Assembly: GCA_045544455.1 (NCBI GenBank)
Contig: JAZPYZ010000008.1
Location: forward strand, 35,879-99,878
Direction: 5' to 3'
DNA from: JAZPYZ01 sp045544455
GTDB lineage: Bacteria; Bacillota; Clostridia; Oscillospirales; Acutalibacteraceae
DNA: 64,000 bases
Part shown: positions 51,108 to 59,493 of the stretch, piece after piece
How the letters are laid out: each line of letters starts with the position of its first letter
How positions within the stretch are numbered: position 1 is the first letter of the stretch
Position numbers and translations under genes: made by a program
Notes under the pieces: model-generated
Seen by the model: the letters and a program-made list of their open reading frames with translations, nothing else
What the model was told of the DNA's origin: nothing
Database searches by the model: none

Positions 51108-52784
51108 ATGGCGTATTTATCCGATATAGAAATTGCACAACAGTGCCAAATGAAACCCATTACGGAAATTGCCGCTAAAGCTCATGTAGACGACAAGTAT
51201 ATTGAGCAATACGGCAAATATAAAGCGAAAATCGACTTGTCGTTGCTGAACGAAACCGACCGCGAAAATGGAAAATTGGTGCTGGTGACGGCCATTACGC
51301 CGACGCCTGCCGGTGAAGGGAAGACCACCACGACGATCGGTTTGGCGGATGGTTTGGCGCGCATCGGCAAAGACGTAACGGTTGCACTTCGCGAACCGTC
51401 GCTTGGTCCGGTGTTCGGCGTTAAAGGCGGTGCAGCCGGCGGCGGTTATGCCCAGGTTGTCCCGATGGAAGACATCAACCTGCACTTTACCGGCGATTTT
51501 CACGCCATTGGTGCGGCTAATAACCTGCTTGCGGCGATGTTGGATAACCATATTCAACAAGGTAACACGCTCGGTATTGATCCGCGAAAAATCACCTGGA
51601 AACGTTGTGTCGACATGAACGACCGTCAACTGCGTTTTGTGGTGGATGGCCTTGGTGGAAAAATCAACGGCACACCGCGTGAAGATGGATTTGATATTAC
51701 AGTTGCCAGCGAAATTATGGCTGTGTTATGTTTGTCGAACTCAATTACCGATTTGAAAGAACGCCTGTCCCGTATTATCGTAGGCTATACCTATGACGAT
51801 AACCCGGTTACGTGCGGTGAACTCAAAGCGGCCGGCGCCATGACGGCGTTGCTGAAAGATGCCCTTAAACCGAACCTGGTGCAAACTCTCGAGGGTACGC
51901 CGGCTTTTGTGCATGGCGGTCCGTTCGCGAACATTGCGCACGGTTGCAACTCGGTTATGGCGACCAAAATTGCCATGAAGATGGGGGACTACACCATTAC
52001 CGAAGCCGGTTTTGGTGCCGATCTCGGCGCCGAAAAATTCCTAGACATCAAATGCCGTATGGCAGGCCTTACTCCGGATGCGGTGGTCGTGGTTGCGACG
52101 GTTCGTGCGCTCAAAATGCATGGTGGTTTGGCCAAAACCGAACTCGCCAATGAAGATTTGGTCGCGCTCGAAAAAGGTATCCCGAACCTGCTTCGCCATG
52201 TGGCCAATATCAAAAACGTGTATAAATTGCCGTGCGTCGTAGCGGTTAATCGGTTCCCGACCGATACCGATAATGAGATTGAGTTTATCATCGATAAATG
52301 CCGCGAACTCGGCGTGAATACTGTACTGTCCACCGTATGGGCCGAGGGCGGTAAAGGCGGTGAAGAACTCGCCAAAGAGGTGGTTCGTCTGTGCGAAGAA
52401 GAACAGGGCGATTTCACCTTCTCGTATGAACTGGACGGTACGATCGAAGATAAGATCGAAGCCGTTGTGAAAAAGGTATACGGCGGTGACGGTATCGTTG
52501 TGACGCCAGCGGCGAAAAAGCAGATTGCTCAACTTACCACATTGGGATTCGACAAATGTCCGATCTGTATTGCCAAAACGCAATATAGTTTCTCAGATAA
52601 TCCGTCGTTGCTCGGTGCACCGACCGGTTTTAAAGTCACGATTAAAAACGTGAAAGTATCGGCTGGCGCCGGCTTTATTGTGGTGTTGACCGGTGATATC
52701 ATGACGATGCCCGGTCTGCCGAAAGTGCCGGCGGCCGAAAAGATCGACGTCGATGAAAACGGCAAGATCACCGGTTTGTTCTAA
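51108..52784 (+). CDS. fhs: formate-tetrahydrofolate ligase Fhs
   Basis: Makes 10-formyl-THF from formate, THF and ATP. TAITPTPAGEGKTTTTIGL is the P-loop, EPSLGPVFGVKGGAAGGG and VHGGPFANIAHGCNS are conserved, and the C-terminus has LTGDIMTMPGLPK. The 558-residue length is normal. The ATG at 51108 is chosen as the first Met giving MAYLSDIEIAQQ; the ribosome site is weak. It supplies the cofactor used by PurN and the AICAR transformylase in the same cluster. It is followed by the cluster terminator. Confidence 0.95.
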   Translation: MAYLSDIEIAQQCQMKPITEIAAKAHVDDKYIEQYGKYKAKIDLSLLNETDRENGKLVLVTAITPTPAGEGKTTTTIGLADGLARIGKDVTVALREPSLGPVFGVKGGAAGGGYAQVVPMEDINLHFTGDFHAIGAANNLLAAMLDNHIQQGNTLGIDPRKITWKRCVDMNDRQLRFVVDGLGGKINGTPREDGFDITVASEIMAVLCLSNSITDLKERLSRIIVGYTYDDNPVTCGELKAAGAMTALLKDALKPNLVQTLEGTPAFVHGGPFANIAHGCNSVMATKIAMKMGDYTITEAGFGADLGAEKFLDIKCRMAGLTPDAVVVVATVRALKMHGGLAKTELANEDLVALEKGIPNLLRHVANIKNVYKLPCVVAVNRFPTDTDNEIEFIIDKCRELGVNTVLSTVWAEGGKGGEELAKEVVRLCEEEQGDFTFSYELDGTIEDKIEAVVKKVYGGDGIVVTPAAKKQIAQLTTLGFDKCPICIAKTQYSFSDNPSLLGAPTGFKVTIKNVKVSAGAGFIVVLTGDIMTMPGLPKVPAAEKIDVDENGKITGLF

Positions 52785-52793
52785 TCGATTTAT

Positions 52794-52832
52794 AAAAAAG
52801 ACACTCATCGCAATACGATGAGTGTCTTTTTT
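52794..52832. terminator. bidirectional intrinsic terminator after fhs
   Basis: AAAAAAGACACTCATCG and its exact complement around a CAATA loop (52811-52815). T-runs on both strands serve the purine cluster (+) and the minus-strand group ending at 52839. Confidence 0.94.
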
Positions 52833-52838
52833 GTGTTG

Positions 52839-53069
52839 TTAGACGTATTTTGTCAGCACGTTGCGAATGTTGGTGTTGTTTTGAATCGCTTTTGCGATGG
52901 TATAACCGGCATTTTCACCCATTTGGTAACAGTTGCCGGTTACGCGGTAAGAGGCCACTGCTTCTCTTGTACCGGAAATGCATCGCCCGGCCACAATAAT
53001 GCCGTTGTAACCTTTAGGAATTAGCGCTCGCATCGGTATGGTATGTCTTAAAGAGGGAGAAATGACCAC
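52839..53069 (-). pseudogene. C-terminal remnant of an FAD-dependent oxidoreductase
   Basis: About 70 residues on the minus strand match only the end of the FAD-dependent oxidoreductase family that contains VAGRCISGT and ASYRVTG near its C-terminus (here GIIVAGRCISGTREA, ASYRVTGNCYQMG). The upstream ~350-400 residues of a normal enzyme are missing. In their place is the end of the DUF554 gene, which overlaps by 22 bp. It is best read as a leftover after deletion and is unlikely to be functional. Confidence 0.75.
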
Positions 53070-53767
53070 GCTACCGCAAACACAATAGTCGGGAGCATGT
53101 TAGCCACTTTGATTTTGTTTTTCCACACTAAATTTAACCCTACGCAAAAGATTAATACCGATCCGGTGAGTGATAGGTTGGACGTCGCTGCCGGCGTCAT
53201 CAGCGGTTCGATTACTTTAGCCAGCAAGGTGAACGAACCTTGTAGTACAATGACCGGAATGACCGAAAAGATACACCCTTTACCAAGCGATGAGGTCATG
53301 ATGATTAACATAATAAAATCCAATACCGATTTGGCGAGCAGCAGGGAATAGTCACCGGTCAACCCGTCTTGAATCGCACCAATTACCGCCATGGCCCCCA
53401 CACATACCGTCATGGACGTGGTGATGAATCCGTCAAGAAAACCGGTGTCGGATTCGCTGTGGGTTTTGCGTTTGAGCCACGTGCCAAACTGTTCGATTCG
53501 TTGGTCGATATCGATCAACGAACCAATCAACGTTCCCAGTACCACGCATACGATCATCATTAAGGTACCGTTTGATTCGATTTCCTTGCCGTTTACGGTA
53601 AACATCTCTTGTAAGGTGCCGGCTATGCTCATGAACATTACGGAAACGCCGATTGCTTTAGGTAAATCTTCTTGTATGCGGTGAGGGATTATATTGTTGC
53701 AGACAAGACCGATTAAACCACCGATCAAAACGGCAACGGTGTTAATAAGTGTGCCAAGGCCAACCAT
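53048..53767 (-). CDS. DUF554 family membrane protein
   Basis: A 239-residue integral membrane protein with six to seven hydrophobic segments, matching the DUF554 (YdfK-like) family: GLGTLINTVAVLIGGLIG at the start, VLGTLIGSLIDIDQRIEQFG, and a central MTVCVGAMAVIGAIQDG. No function is established; transport is a guess. The ATG at 53767 has AAAGGAG 9 bases upstream. It follows manA and trmL on the minus strand with short gaps, so the three are likely co-transcribed. Confidence 0.85.
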   Translation of the reverse strand: MVGLGTLINTVAVLIGGLIGLVCNNIIPHRIQEDLPKAIGVSVMFMSIAGTLQEMFTVNGKEIESNGTLMMIVCVVLGTLIGSLIDIDQRIEQFGTWLKRKTHSESDTGFLDGFITTSMTVCVGAMAVIGAIQDGLTGDYSLLLAKSVLDFIMLIIMTSSLGKGCIFSVIPVIVLQGSFTLLAKVIEPLMTPAATSNLSLTGSVLIFCVGLNLVWKNKIKVANMLPTIVFAVAWSFLPL

Positions 53768-53792
53768 GTTTTGAAACTCCTTTGAACGAGTA

Positions 53793-54293
53793 TTAGTCGG
53801 GATATTGCGTGAGATGCCCTTCGGTGCGCAGGTCGGGGAATTGCCATTGCCGCAACACCTCGTATGCGCCAACAGCGACGGTGTTGGATAAGTTGAGCGA
53901 TCGTGCCGTATCGTTGTTAAGCATCGGCAATCGCACACAAGATTCGGGGTGTTCGTGTAACAAATCTTCAGGTAATCCTTTTGTTTCTTTCCCAAACACC
54001 AAATAAGCACCGTCGGGATAGTCTACGTCCGAATAGATGTGTTTCCCTTTGGTGGTAAAATAGAAGAATGGGCCATCGTTTCGAGCAAAGAAATCATCCA
54101 AATTATCGTAATAAGTGATGTCAAGCAGGTGCCAGTAGTCCAAACCGGCGCGTTTGAGTTTTTTGTCGTCGATCGTAAATCCCATTGGTCCAACAAGATG
54201 CAGACGTGCACCGGTTACGGCACAAGTGCGGCTGATGTTGCCGGTGTTTTGGGGGATTTCCGGTTCGACCAATACAATATTCAGTGTCGGCAT
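53793..54293 (-). CDS. trmL: tRNA (cytidine(34)-2'-O)-methyltransferase TrmL
   Basis: A small SPOUT-class methyltransferase, 166 residues, that 2'-O-methylates the wobble base of tRNA-Leu. IVLVEPEIPQNTGNISRTCA is the N-terminal signature, and VFGKETKGLPEDLL and LSNTVAVGAYEVLRQ form the trefoil-knot SAM site. The ATG at 54293 has AAGGAG 8 bases upstream; a TTG lies two codons before it. It sits between manA and DUF554. Confidence 0.94.
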   Translation of the reverse strand: MPTLNIVLVEPEIPQNTGNISRTCAVTGARLHLVGPMGFTIDDKKLKRAGLDYWHLLDITYYDNLDDFFARNDGPFFYFTTKGKHIYSDVDYPDGAYLVFGKETKGLPEDLLHEHPESCVRLPMLNNDTARSLNLSNTVAVGAYEVLRQWQFPDLRTEGHLTQYPD

Positions 54294-54305
54294 GTTCAAA
54301 ACTCC

Positions 54306-55262
54306 TTAGGCGTGAGATACCAGTATCTCTGCGTTGTTTGAGGTAACTTCGACTGAGCAGTCGGCCGGTATAAACAGGCTGCTGCCTTTCGAAAGTGGGA
54401 ACGTTTCTCCGTTAAACGATACGTTGCCGTTTCCATCCAGTACCAATAACGATAAGAATTGGTCGGTGTTACCGAACGACATGGTCCCGTTTACGCGATA
54501 CAGATCAGCGGTAAATAACGGACAAGTGGCAAGGGGACGAACGGTCCCACCGTCGACCGGTTGCATATTACCGATTTGTCCGTAAGGTAAACGCGGCGGT
54601 TGGGTGAGTGTGACATCCAACGCTTTATCCACGTGTAATGCGCGCGGTTTGCCGTCTGCGCCCAGTCGTCCGTAATCCGATACGCGATAAGTGGTGTTGG
54701 AATTTTGTTGCACTTCGGCAATCAAAATACCGGCGCCAATCGCATGTAATGTGCCGGCTTCGATGAAAAACACATCGCCTTTTTTAACCGGTACAATGTT
54801 GCAAACGTCGGTCAGCGTATTGTTTTCGATACGAGTACGGAACTCTTCTTTCGATAGATTTTTTGAAAACCCATAGATCAATGCGGCGTCGGGTTCACAG
54901 TCGACTACATACCACATTTCGGTTTTGCCGGGTTCACCTTCTACACGGTAAGCATATTCATCTTCCGGGTGTACCTGAATCGACAACTTGTCGCAGGCAT
55001 CAATCAGTTTGATCAAGATGGGGAATCGTTCAAAACGGCCGCCTACACATGCGTCACCCCACAAGGTGATTGCTTCGGACAACGATTGGCCGGCGAGTTC
55101 ACCGTTTTGAATACGTGAGGCGCCGTCTTCGTGGCAGGAGAGCACCCATGCTTCGGCCGCTTTATCATCGGGCGTGGAAAAACCAAACTCGGTTTTCAGT
55201 TTTGTGCCGCCCCACAGATAGTTTTTTAACGTGGGGGATAACAGTAACGGATACGGTTTCAT
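54306..55262 (-). CDS. manA: class I mannose-6-phosphate isomerase ManA
   Basis: Zinc enzyme interconverting mannose-6-phosphate and fructose-6-phosphate. QVHPEDEYA supplies the Gln and His zinc ligands, IEAGTLHAIGAG another His, and NTTYRVSDYGR is the substrate segment. The 318-residue length is that of the short Gram-positive form. The ATG at 55260-55262 gives MKPYPLLLSPTLKNYLWGG and has AAAGGG 10 bases upstream. It is the first gene of a minus-strand group with trmL and DUF554. Confidence 0.94.
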   Translation of the reverse strand: MKPYPLLLSPTLKNYLWGGTKLKTEFGFSTPDDKAAEAWVLSCHEDGASRIQNGELAGQSLSEAITLWGDACVGGRFERFPILIKLIDACDKLSIQVHPEDEYAYRVEGEPGKTEMWYVVDCEPDAALIYGFSKNLSKEEFRTRIENNTLTDVCNIVPVKKGDVFFIEAGTLHAIGAGILIAEVQQNSNTTYRVSDYGRLGADGKPRALHVDKALDVTLTQPPRLPYGQIGNMQPVDGGTVRPLATCPLFTADLYRVNGTMSFGNTDQFLSLLVLDGNGNVSFNGETFPLSKGSSLFIPADCSVEVTSNNAEILVSHA

Positions 55263-55410
55263 ATGTAAAACACCCTTTACTAATAACATTAAATCTTATT
55301 TTATAATATTTTCTTCAGAATATCAACAAGCATTTTCCAAGAATCCCCTTGTTTATTTCACGCAGTTTTTGGCAATCTAATATTGAAAAACTTGGAAAGG
55401 GGTTTTCGCA

Positions 55411-55593
55411 ATGAATAACAAACCGGTTATGAATTTTGTTAAAGGGGTCGGCATGGGAATGGCGGTTGGCGCAATTGCCGGTGCCGTCGGCCAAAGTATG
55501 ATGCATAAAAATAAACGTGGTATCAAGAAAAACGTCGGCAAAGCGCTTCGTAACATGGGGGAACTGGTGGATAATGTCACCGGCATGATCTAA
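55411..55593 (+). CDS. small Gly/Ala-rich, basic conserved protein
   Basis: A 60-residue protein with a Gly/Ala-rich hydrophobic segment (VKGVGMGMAVGAIAGAVGQSM), a basic middle (MHKNKRGIKKNVGK) and an amphipathic end (ALRNMGELVDNVTGMI). I remember similar short proteins in Clostridia. It may be a peripheral membrane protein; no function is known. A GGAAAGGGG site precedes the ATG and a terminator follows, so it is a single-gene unit. Confidence 0.7.
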   Translation: MNNKPVMNFVKGVGMGMAVGAIAGAVGQSMMHKNKRGIKKNVGKALRNMGELVDNVTGMI

Positions 55594-55599
55594 ACGAGA

Positions 55600-55632
55600 A
55601 AAGCACGGTACGCGATTTGCGTACCGTGCTTT
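55600..55632. terminator. bidirectional intrinsic terminator
   Basis: AAAGCACGGTACGC and its exact complement around GATTT (55614-55618). It separates the small + strand gene from the convergent M50 protease gene. Confidence 0.85.
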
Positions 55633-55637
55633 GTTGG

Positions 55638-56744
55638 TTATCGATGCAGTTGTTGGTCAATTTGCCGTTGTAGATCACGTAACATTGCTGTTTCGCCGGC
55701 ATAAGGGTGGAATCGGCAAGCTTTTTCAAACGCTTTTAAAGTAGCGTCGATGCGATTGGTGTTGCCACCAGATGCCTTGTCATACTCATACATAAACAAC
55801 AATTGTGCCGGCATGGTAGTCGATTTAACATATTTAGCAAAATCACGGGTGTACCATGCACGGCAGGTGTCGGAATAACCGTTTTCTGCCATTTCGCATA
55901 ACATAGCGGTCAGTTGCAGCGCATTACGATAAAACAAAGGCATATCCGGTGCCTGATTCAATATGTCCGAACACCAGGATTTGGCTTGCGATAACGCGCC
56001 GCTGGCGGCTAATCGATCGGCGTTAAGCGAGGCGATACCACTGCTTAAAGGTGCATTCCAATCGGTTTCAGCAGGGAGTGTGAACCATGTATCCGGCATG
56101 TCCGGTAACGCGGTGCCATTGGCCAGTTGTTCACTGATCAGCAACTGTGACCGAAAAGCTTGCCGTTCGATTTCGGATCGGGACATGCTCAGTAGGTTCA
56201 TACCGTCGTTGGGGATCCCACTGGGCAACGGTACGAGATTGGTTACGGCGCTAAGTAATCCGGTTACCGTTAACATAAGCATCGGAAATACGATTTCCAC
56301 TACATTGTGGAATAGCGAGGCAAAACCTACCGCGATTACGCTAACCACAATATTGGCCAGAGCACCGCCGGCGTTGTATAGTTGATAGGGCAATCGGTCG
56401 CCGGTCGGGACTGCCATCAGACATTGGCCGGCTGTTCCGGGGATCTTATAGCGTTTCAGTTTCCACTCGTCGCCGGTATGTAAAATGGTTAACGAAAAGA
56501 TACGAAATGAACTGAACCGATAACCGGTAGCCAACCCAAATATCAAGTGGCCGAGTTCATGCACGAAAATGTGCAATAGTACGCATAAAAACAAGACGGA
56601 AAGTTCCAGCGCCATAAACATCCAAAAGCCAAAATCGGTTGTTCCGACCAACAGCCGACTACTGGCATATCCCGAAATCGCGCCAATGGCTACAAACAGC
56701 AAACATATCCATATATAGAATAGAGAATAGGTGCGTTTTTTCAT
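55638..56744 (-). CDS. M50 family (site-2 protease-like) membrane metalloprotease
   Basis: A 368-residue membrane protein. The zinc motif HELGH is in FVHELGHLIFGLA at about residue 65. The second part of the site is a VPLPSGIPNDGMNL segment in a later helix, where the usual third ligand is Asp of NxxPxxxxDG. About four to five helices are followed by a ~160-residue helical soluble tail that may bind a partner. Site-2 proteases release membrane-anchored regulators. The start overlaps the stop of the DeoR regulator (ATGA), so regulator and protease are made together, an unexpected pairing next to a microcompartment operon. Confidence 0.8.
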   Translation of the reverse strand: MKKRTYSLFYIWICLLFVAIGAISGYASSRLLVGTTDFGFWMFMALELSVLFLCVLLHIFVHELGHLIFGLATGYRFSSFRIFSLTILHTGDEWKLKRYKIPGTAGQCLMAVPTGDRLPYQLYNAGGALANIVVSVIAVGFASLFHNVVEIVFPMLMLTVTGLLSAVTNLVPLPSGIPNDGMNLLSMSRSEIERQAFRSQLLISEQLANGTALPDMPDTWFTLPAETDWNAPLSSGIASLNADRLAASGALSQAKSWCSDILNQAPDMPLFYRNALQLTAMLCEMAENGYSDTCRAWYTRDFAKYVKSTTMPAQLLFMYEYDKASGGNTNRIDATLKAFEKACRFHPYAGETAMLRDLQRQIDQQLHR

Positions 56745-57490
56745 CGTTGATCACCCTTTTGTTTAAAACGTTCCGGCAACGAGATATCCGATACGATATC
56801 CCACACATCGTCGATATCGGCCAGTTTGCAGAAATATTGTTGTCCGATTTTACTGGAGTCTGCCAACACAACGGTGCGTTTAGCATTGCGAATATACACG
56901 GCTTTTAAACTGGATTCTTCTTCGTTGGCATCCGTGATACCGACGTCAGGCGATACGCCACGGCAAGAGATGAATGCCCAATCGGCATGAAATCGGGATG
57001 CAAAATCTTGTGCATGTGTACCGATCAACGACATGGCGTTATCGCGAAGGGCACCACCGGTCATAAACACCCGTACTCCTTCGGCTTTGGAAAGAATTGT
57101 GGCGGTTTTTAAGCCGTTTGTAACGACGCGTAGATCGTGTAAATTGTTGGCGGTCGCCAACTGTTGTGCTAATTGACACACGGTACTACTGGAGTCCATA
57201 AACAGCGTTTGTCCATTTTGAATCAGTTGCATCGCCTTTTTGGCAATCTTGGTTTTCAGGTCGAGGTTTTCGTTTTCTCGCAACATCATGGGGAAGTCTC
57301 GCGCCCCACCACCAATAAATACGGCACCGCCGTGGGTGCGGCGAATCAAGCCACTATTTTCCAGGATTTTCAAGTCGCGGCGAATGGTGGCTCCGCTGGA
57401 ATATAACGCACCGCACAGGTCATCCACCGATACGGCTTGCCGTTGTGCTACGATCTCCAAAATGCGATTTTGACGTTCGACCGGTAACAT
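56741..57490 (-). CDS. DeoR family transcriptional regulator of the BMC operon
   Basis: A 249-residue DeoR regulator. The N-terminal helix-turn-helix has RQNRILEIVAQ, SSGATIRRDLKILENSGLI and RTHGGA. The sugar-phosphate-sensing domain has FMDSSSTVCQLAQQL, VVTNGLK and the late VVLADSSKIGQQ. Such repressors usually respond to a phosphorylated sugar, which fits a fucose/rhamnose-type pathway. It is divergent from the microcompartment operon, whose start is 247 bp away, with DeoR-like direct repeats between. AAGGAGG precedes the start. Confidence 0.92.
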   Translation of the reverse strand: MLPVERQNRILEIVAQRQAVSVDDLCGALYSSGATIRRDLKILENSGLIRRTHGGAVFIGGGARDFPMMLRENENLDLKTKIAKKAMQLIQNGQTLFMDSSSTVCQLAQQLATANNLHDLRVVTNGLKTATILSKAEGVRVFMTGGALRDNAMSLIGTHAQDFASRFHADWAFISCRGVSPDVGITDANEEESSLKAVYIRNAKRTVVLADSSKIGQQYFCKLADIDDVWDIVSDISLPERFKQKGDQR

Positions 57491-57514
57491 AGACCGTCGC
57501 CTCCTTAATTTGGT

Positions 57515-57624
57515 GATTATTTTTGATTATTTGAGATCATTTTTAATTAATTGAATGCCAAAATTGTGTTTATTTATCGAAATTAACGCCAGATATAGAC
57601 AGAATTCGTTTTTTATACTATAAT
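57515..57624. promoter_or_regulatory. BMC operon promoter and candidate DeoR operators
   Basis: TAGACA (57596-57601) and TATAAT (57619-57624) with 17-base spacing form the + strand promoter. Between it and the regulator gene, GATTATTTTT-GATTATTTGA forms a 10-bp-spaced direct repeat (57515-57534). A related TTTTGATCATATTTGAG lies downstream at about 57675-57691. Direct repeats of this kind suit DeoR proteins; binding is inferred. The leader from ~57631 to 57737 contains nothing else I recognise. Confidence 0.6.
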
Positions 57625-57737
57625 GATTTTACCAAAATGGTCAGAAAAAATCAACTCTTTGTTGAGAAGACAGATTTTGATCATATTTGAGTAAGGTTGT
57701 TGCAAATAAAAATCAATATAAAGGAGACTGGAACAAC

Positions 57738-58529
57738 ATGGCATCTATCTACGAAATCAAAAAAGAGATCTGCGAAATCGGCCGTCAGATTTACAACAAA
57801 GGCTATGTCGCGGCGAACGACGGTAACATTTCCGTCAAGGTTGGGGAAAACGAATTCTACTGCACCCCGACCGGCGTGTCCAAAGGTTATATGACTCCGG
57901 ACATGATCATCCGTATCGACAAAGACGGTAACAAAGTGGAAGGCAAACTGAACCCGTCGTCCGAAATTAAAATGCACATGCGTGTGTATAGAGAACGTCC
58001 GGACGTTAACGCGGTGGTACACGCTCACCCGCCGACAGCAACGGCGTTTGCGGTTTGCAACATTCCGCTTGACAAATACATCCTGCCGGAAGCGATCTTG
58101 ACCGTCGGTACCGTGCCGATCTGTGATTACGGTACGCCGTCTACGATGGAAATTCCGGATTCGCTCGCTCCGTATATTCAGGATCACGACGCATTCTTGC
58201 TGCAAAACCACGGCGCGTTGACTGTTGGTAACACCCTGAACAAAGCGTTCTTCGTTATGGACGAAGTTGAATTCTTTGCGAAGATCAGCTTGATGGCTCG
58301 TCAACTCGGCGGCGAACAAGAACTGTCTTGCCAAGATCTCGAAAAACTGATGGAACTCCGCGTGAAGATGCAAATTCCGGGTCGTCATCCGGGTTGTAAA
58401 AAATGCCCGAACCTCAACACCGAAAACTGCAAATGCAAACACAACGCCCCGGGCGGTGCTCCGGCGACCGCGAACGATCAATTGGTTGCGGAAATCACCC
58501 GTAAAGTGTTGGCGGAATTGAACCGATAA
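57738..58529 (+). CDS. fucA: class II aldolase (fuculose/rhamnulose-phosphate aldolase-like) with BMC-targeting tail
   Basis: A 263-residue class II aldolase. The zinc ligands are in AVVHAHPPTATAFA and LLQNHGALTVG, with the catalytic Glu region ILPEA. Such enzymes cleave L-fuculose-1-P or L-rhamnulose-1-P to DHAP and lactaldehyde. After residue ~215 there is an unusual tail: a cysteine-rich linker (CKKCPNLNTENCKCKH), a Gly/Ala/Pro hinge, and a final amphipathic helix (DQLVAEITRKVLAELNR) like BMC encapsulation peptides. The ATG at 57738 has AAGGAG upstream. First gene of the microcompartment operon. Confidence 0.88.
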   Translation: MASIYEIKKEICEIGRQIYNKGYVAANDGNISVKVGENEFYCTPTGVSKGYMTPDMIIRIDKDGNKVEGKLNPSSEIKMHMRVYRERPDVNAVVHAHPPTATAFAVCNIPLDKYILPEAILTVGTVPICDYGTPSTMEIPDSLAPYIQDHDAFLLQNHGALTVGNTLNKAFFVMDEVEFFAKISLMARQLGGEQELSCQDLEKLMELRVKMQIPGRHPGCKKCPNLNTENCKCKHNAPGGAPATANDQLVAEITRKVLAELNR

Positions 58530-58562
58530 TCGTATCGAGATTCCATGAGTGGAGGTGGACGC

Positions 58563-59477
58563 GTGAATACCTACATACGGCAAAACGATGACGGACGCGC
58601 GTCTACCGTCACGCGTATGAATATTCCGAAAAGTAGTCCGATTTTCCGCTTGCTCGGTGCTTTGGATGAATGCGCCGCGAGTTTGTCGGTCGCGAAACAA
58701 TACATACCGATGTTGACCGATATGATTGATCGGGTGTGTGTCGATCTGGAATCGGTCGCCGGGGAATTTGCCGGTGTTGGTCGATTTGTCGATACTAAAC
58801 AGGTCGAACGCTTGACCGAAGCGGTGGCAACGTTGCGTCAAGAGTTGCCGGAATCGACCGGCAACACCACCATGGGCGGTGCTCAGTTGGAGCTCGCTCG
58901 TGCAGTTGCCCGCCGAGCCGAAACCGAAGCGGTAGCGATGGCTCAAACCGGTGGTGTGACCAAAGCGATGCTTGCGTGGCTTAACCGGTTACCGCAACTG
59001 CTCGAAGCGATGGCCTTGTTGGCCAATGCTTCAACTCAAACTGCACCGGTTGTTTCGATCGGTCAGATCGATGGCTTTTGCGACAAAGCCTCGCTGTTGT
59101 GTGCACGGGTTCGTGAGGTGGCGCGTAACATGGGGGTTCGCGCGGTTACGGCGGTGTGTGATGCCGGCGGTAATCCGGTGGCACTCCAGCGGGACGATGA
59201 GGCGTTTATCGCGAGTGTTGATATCGCGATGAATAAAGCTTTTACCTCGGTTTCCCTCAAGTTGACAACCGAAGAGTTGGCAACTTTGGCGGCACCCGGC
59301 GGTTCGTTGTATGGGATTCAGCATACCAACGGTGGAAAAATCGTGATTTTTGGCGGCGGTATTCCGCTGGTTCAAAACGGAACGATCATCGGCGGTTTCG
59401 GCGTTAGCGGCGGAACGGCTGAGCAAGATACGGCGTTAGCGCACGAAGCGCAACGCATCTTTGAAAATGAATGGTGA
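58563..59477 (+). CDS. pduO: PduO-like protein: degenerate adenosyltransferase domain plus GlcG-type domain
   Basis: A 304-residue two-domain protein. Residues 1-~155 resemble the PduO cobalamin adenosyltransferase (LLGALDECAASL, ARAVARRAETEAV). The ATP-binding RTGDxGxTSL start, however, is replaced by RQNDDGRAST, so activity is doubtful. Residues ~165-304 match the GlcG/HbpS-like C-terminal domain of PduO (PGGSLYGIQ, KIVIFGGGIPL, IIGGFGVSGGTAEQD). The start is GTG 58563, since GGAGGTGG lies just upstream. In Pdu compartments PduO makes the B12 cofactor of diol dehydratase. A degenerate copy may fit a B12-independent system or reflect a changed role. Confidence 0.83.
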   Translation: MNTYIRQNDDGRASTVTRMNIPKSSPIFRLLGALDECAASLSVAKQYIPMLTDMIDRVCVDLESVAGEFAGVGRFVDTKQVERLTEAVATLRQELPESTGNTTMGGAQLELARAVARRAETEAVAMAQTGGVTKAMLAWLNRLPQLLEAMALLANASTQTAPVVSIGQIDGFCDKASLLCARVREVARNMGVRAVTAVCDAGGNPVALQRDDEAFIASVDIAMNKAFTSVSLKLTTEELATLAAPGGSLYGIQHTNGGKIVIFGGGIPLVQNGTIIGGFGVSGGTAEQDTALAHEAQRIFENEW

Positions 59478-59493
59478 AAGGAGGCTGTGAACG

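Noticed and set aside
57681..58946. Long open frame (about 420 codons) on the minus strand, opposite the aldolase and pduO genes
   Set aside because: It lies antisense to two genes with clear family motifs, has a low-complexity Arg/Phe/His-rich translation typical of a codon-bias shadow, and no ribosome site.
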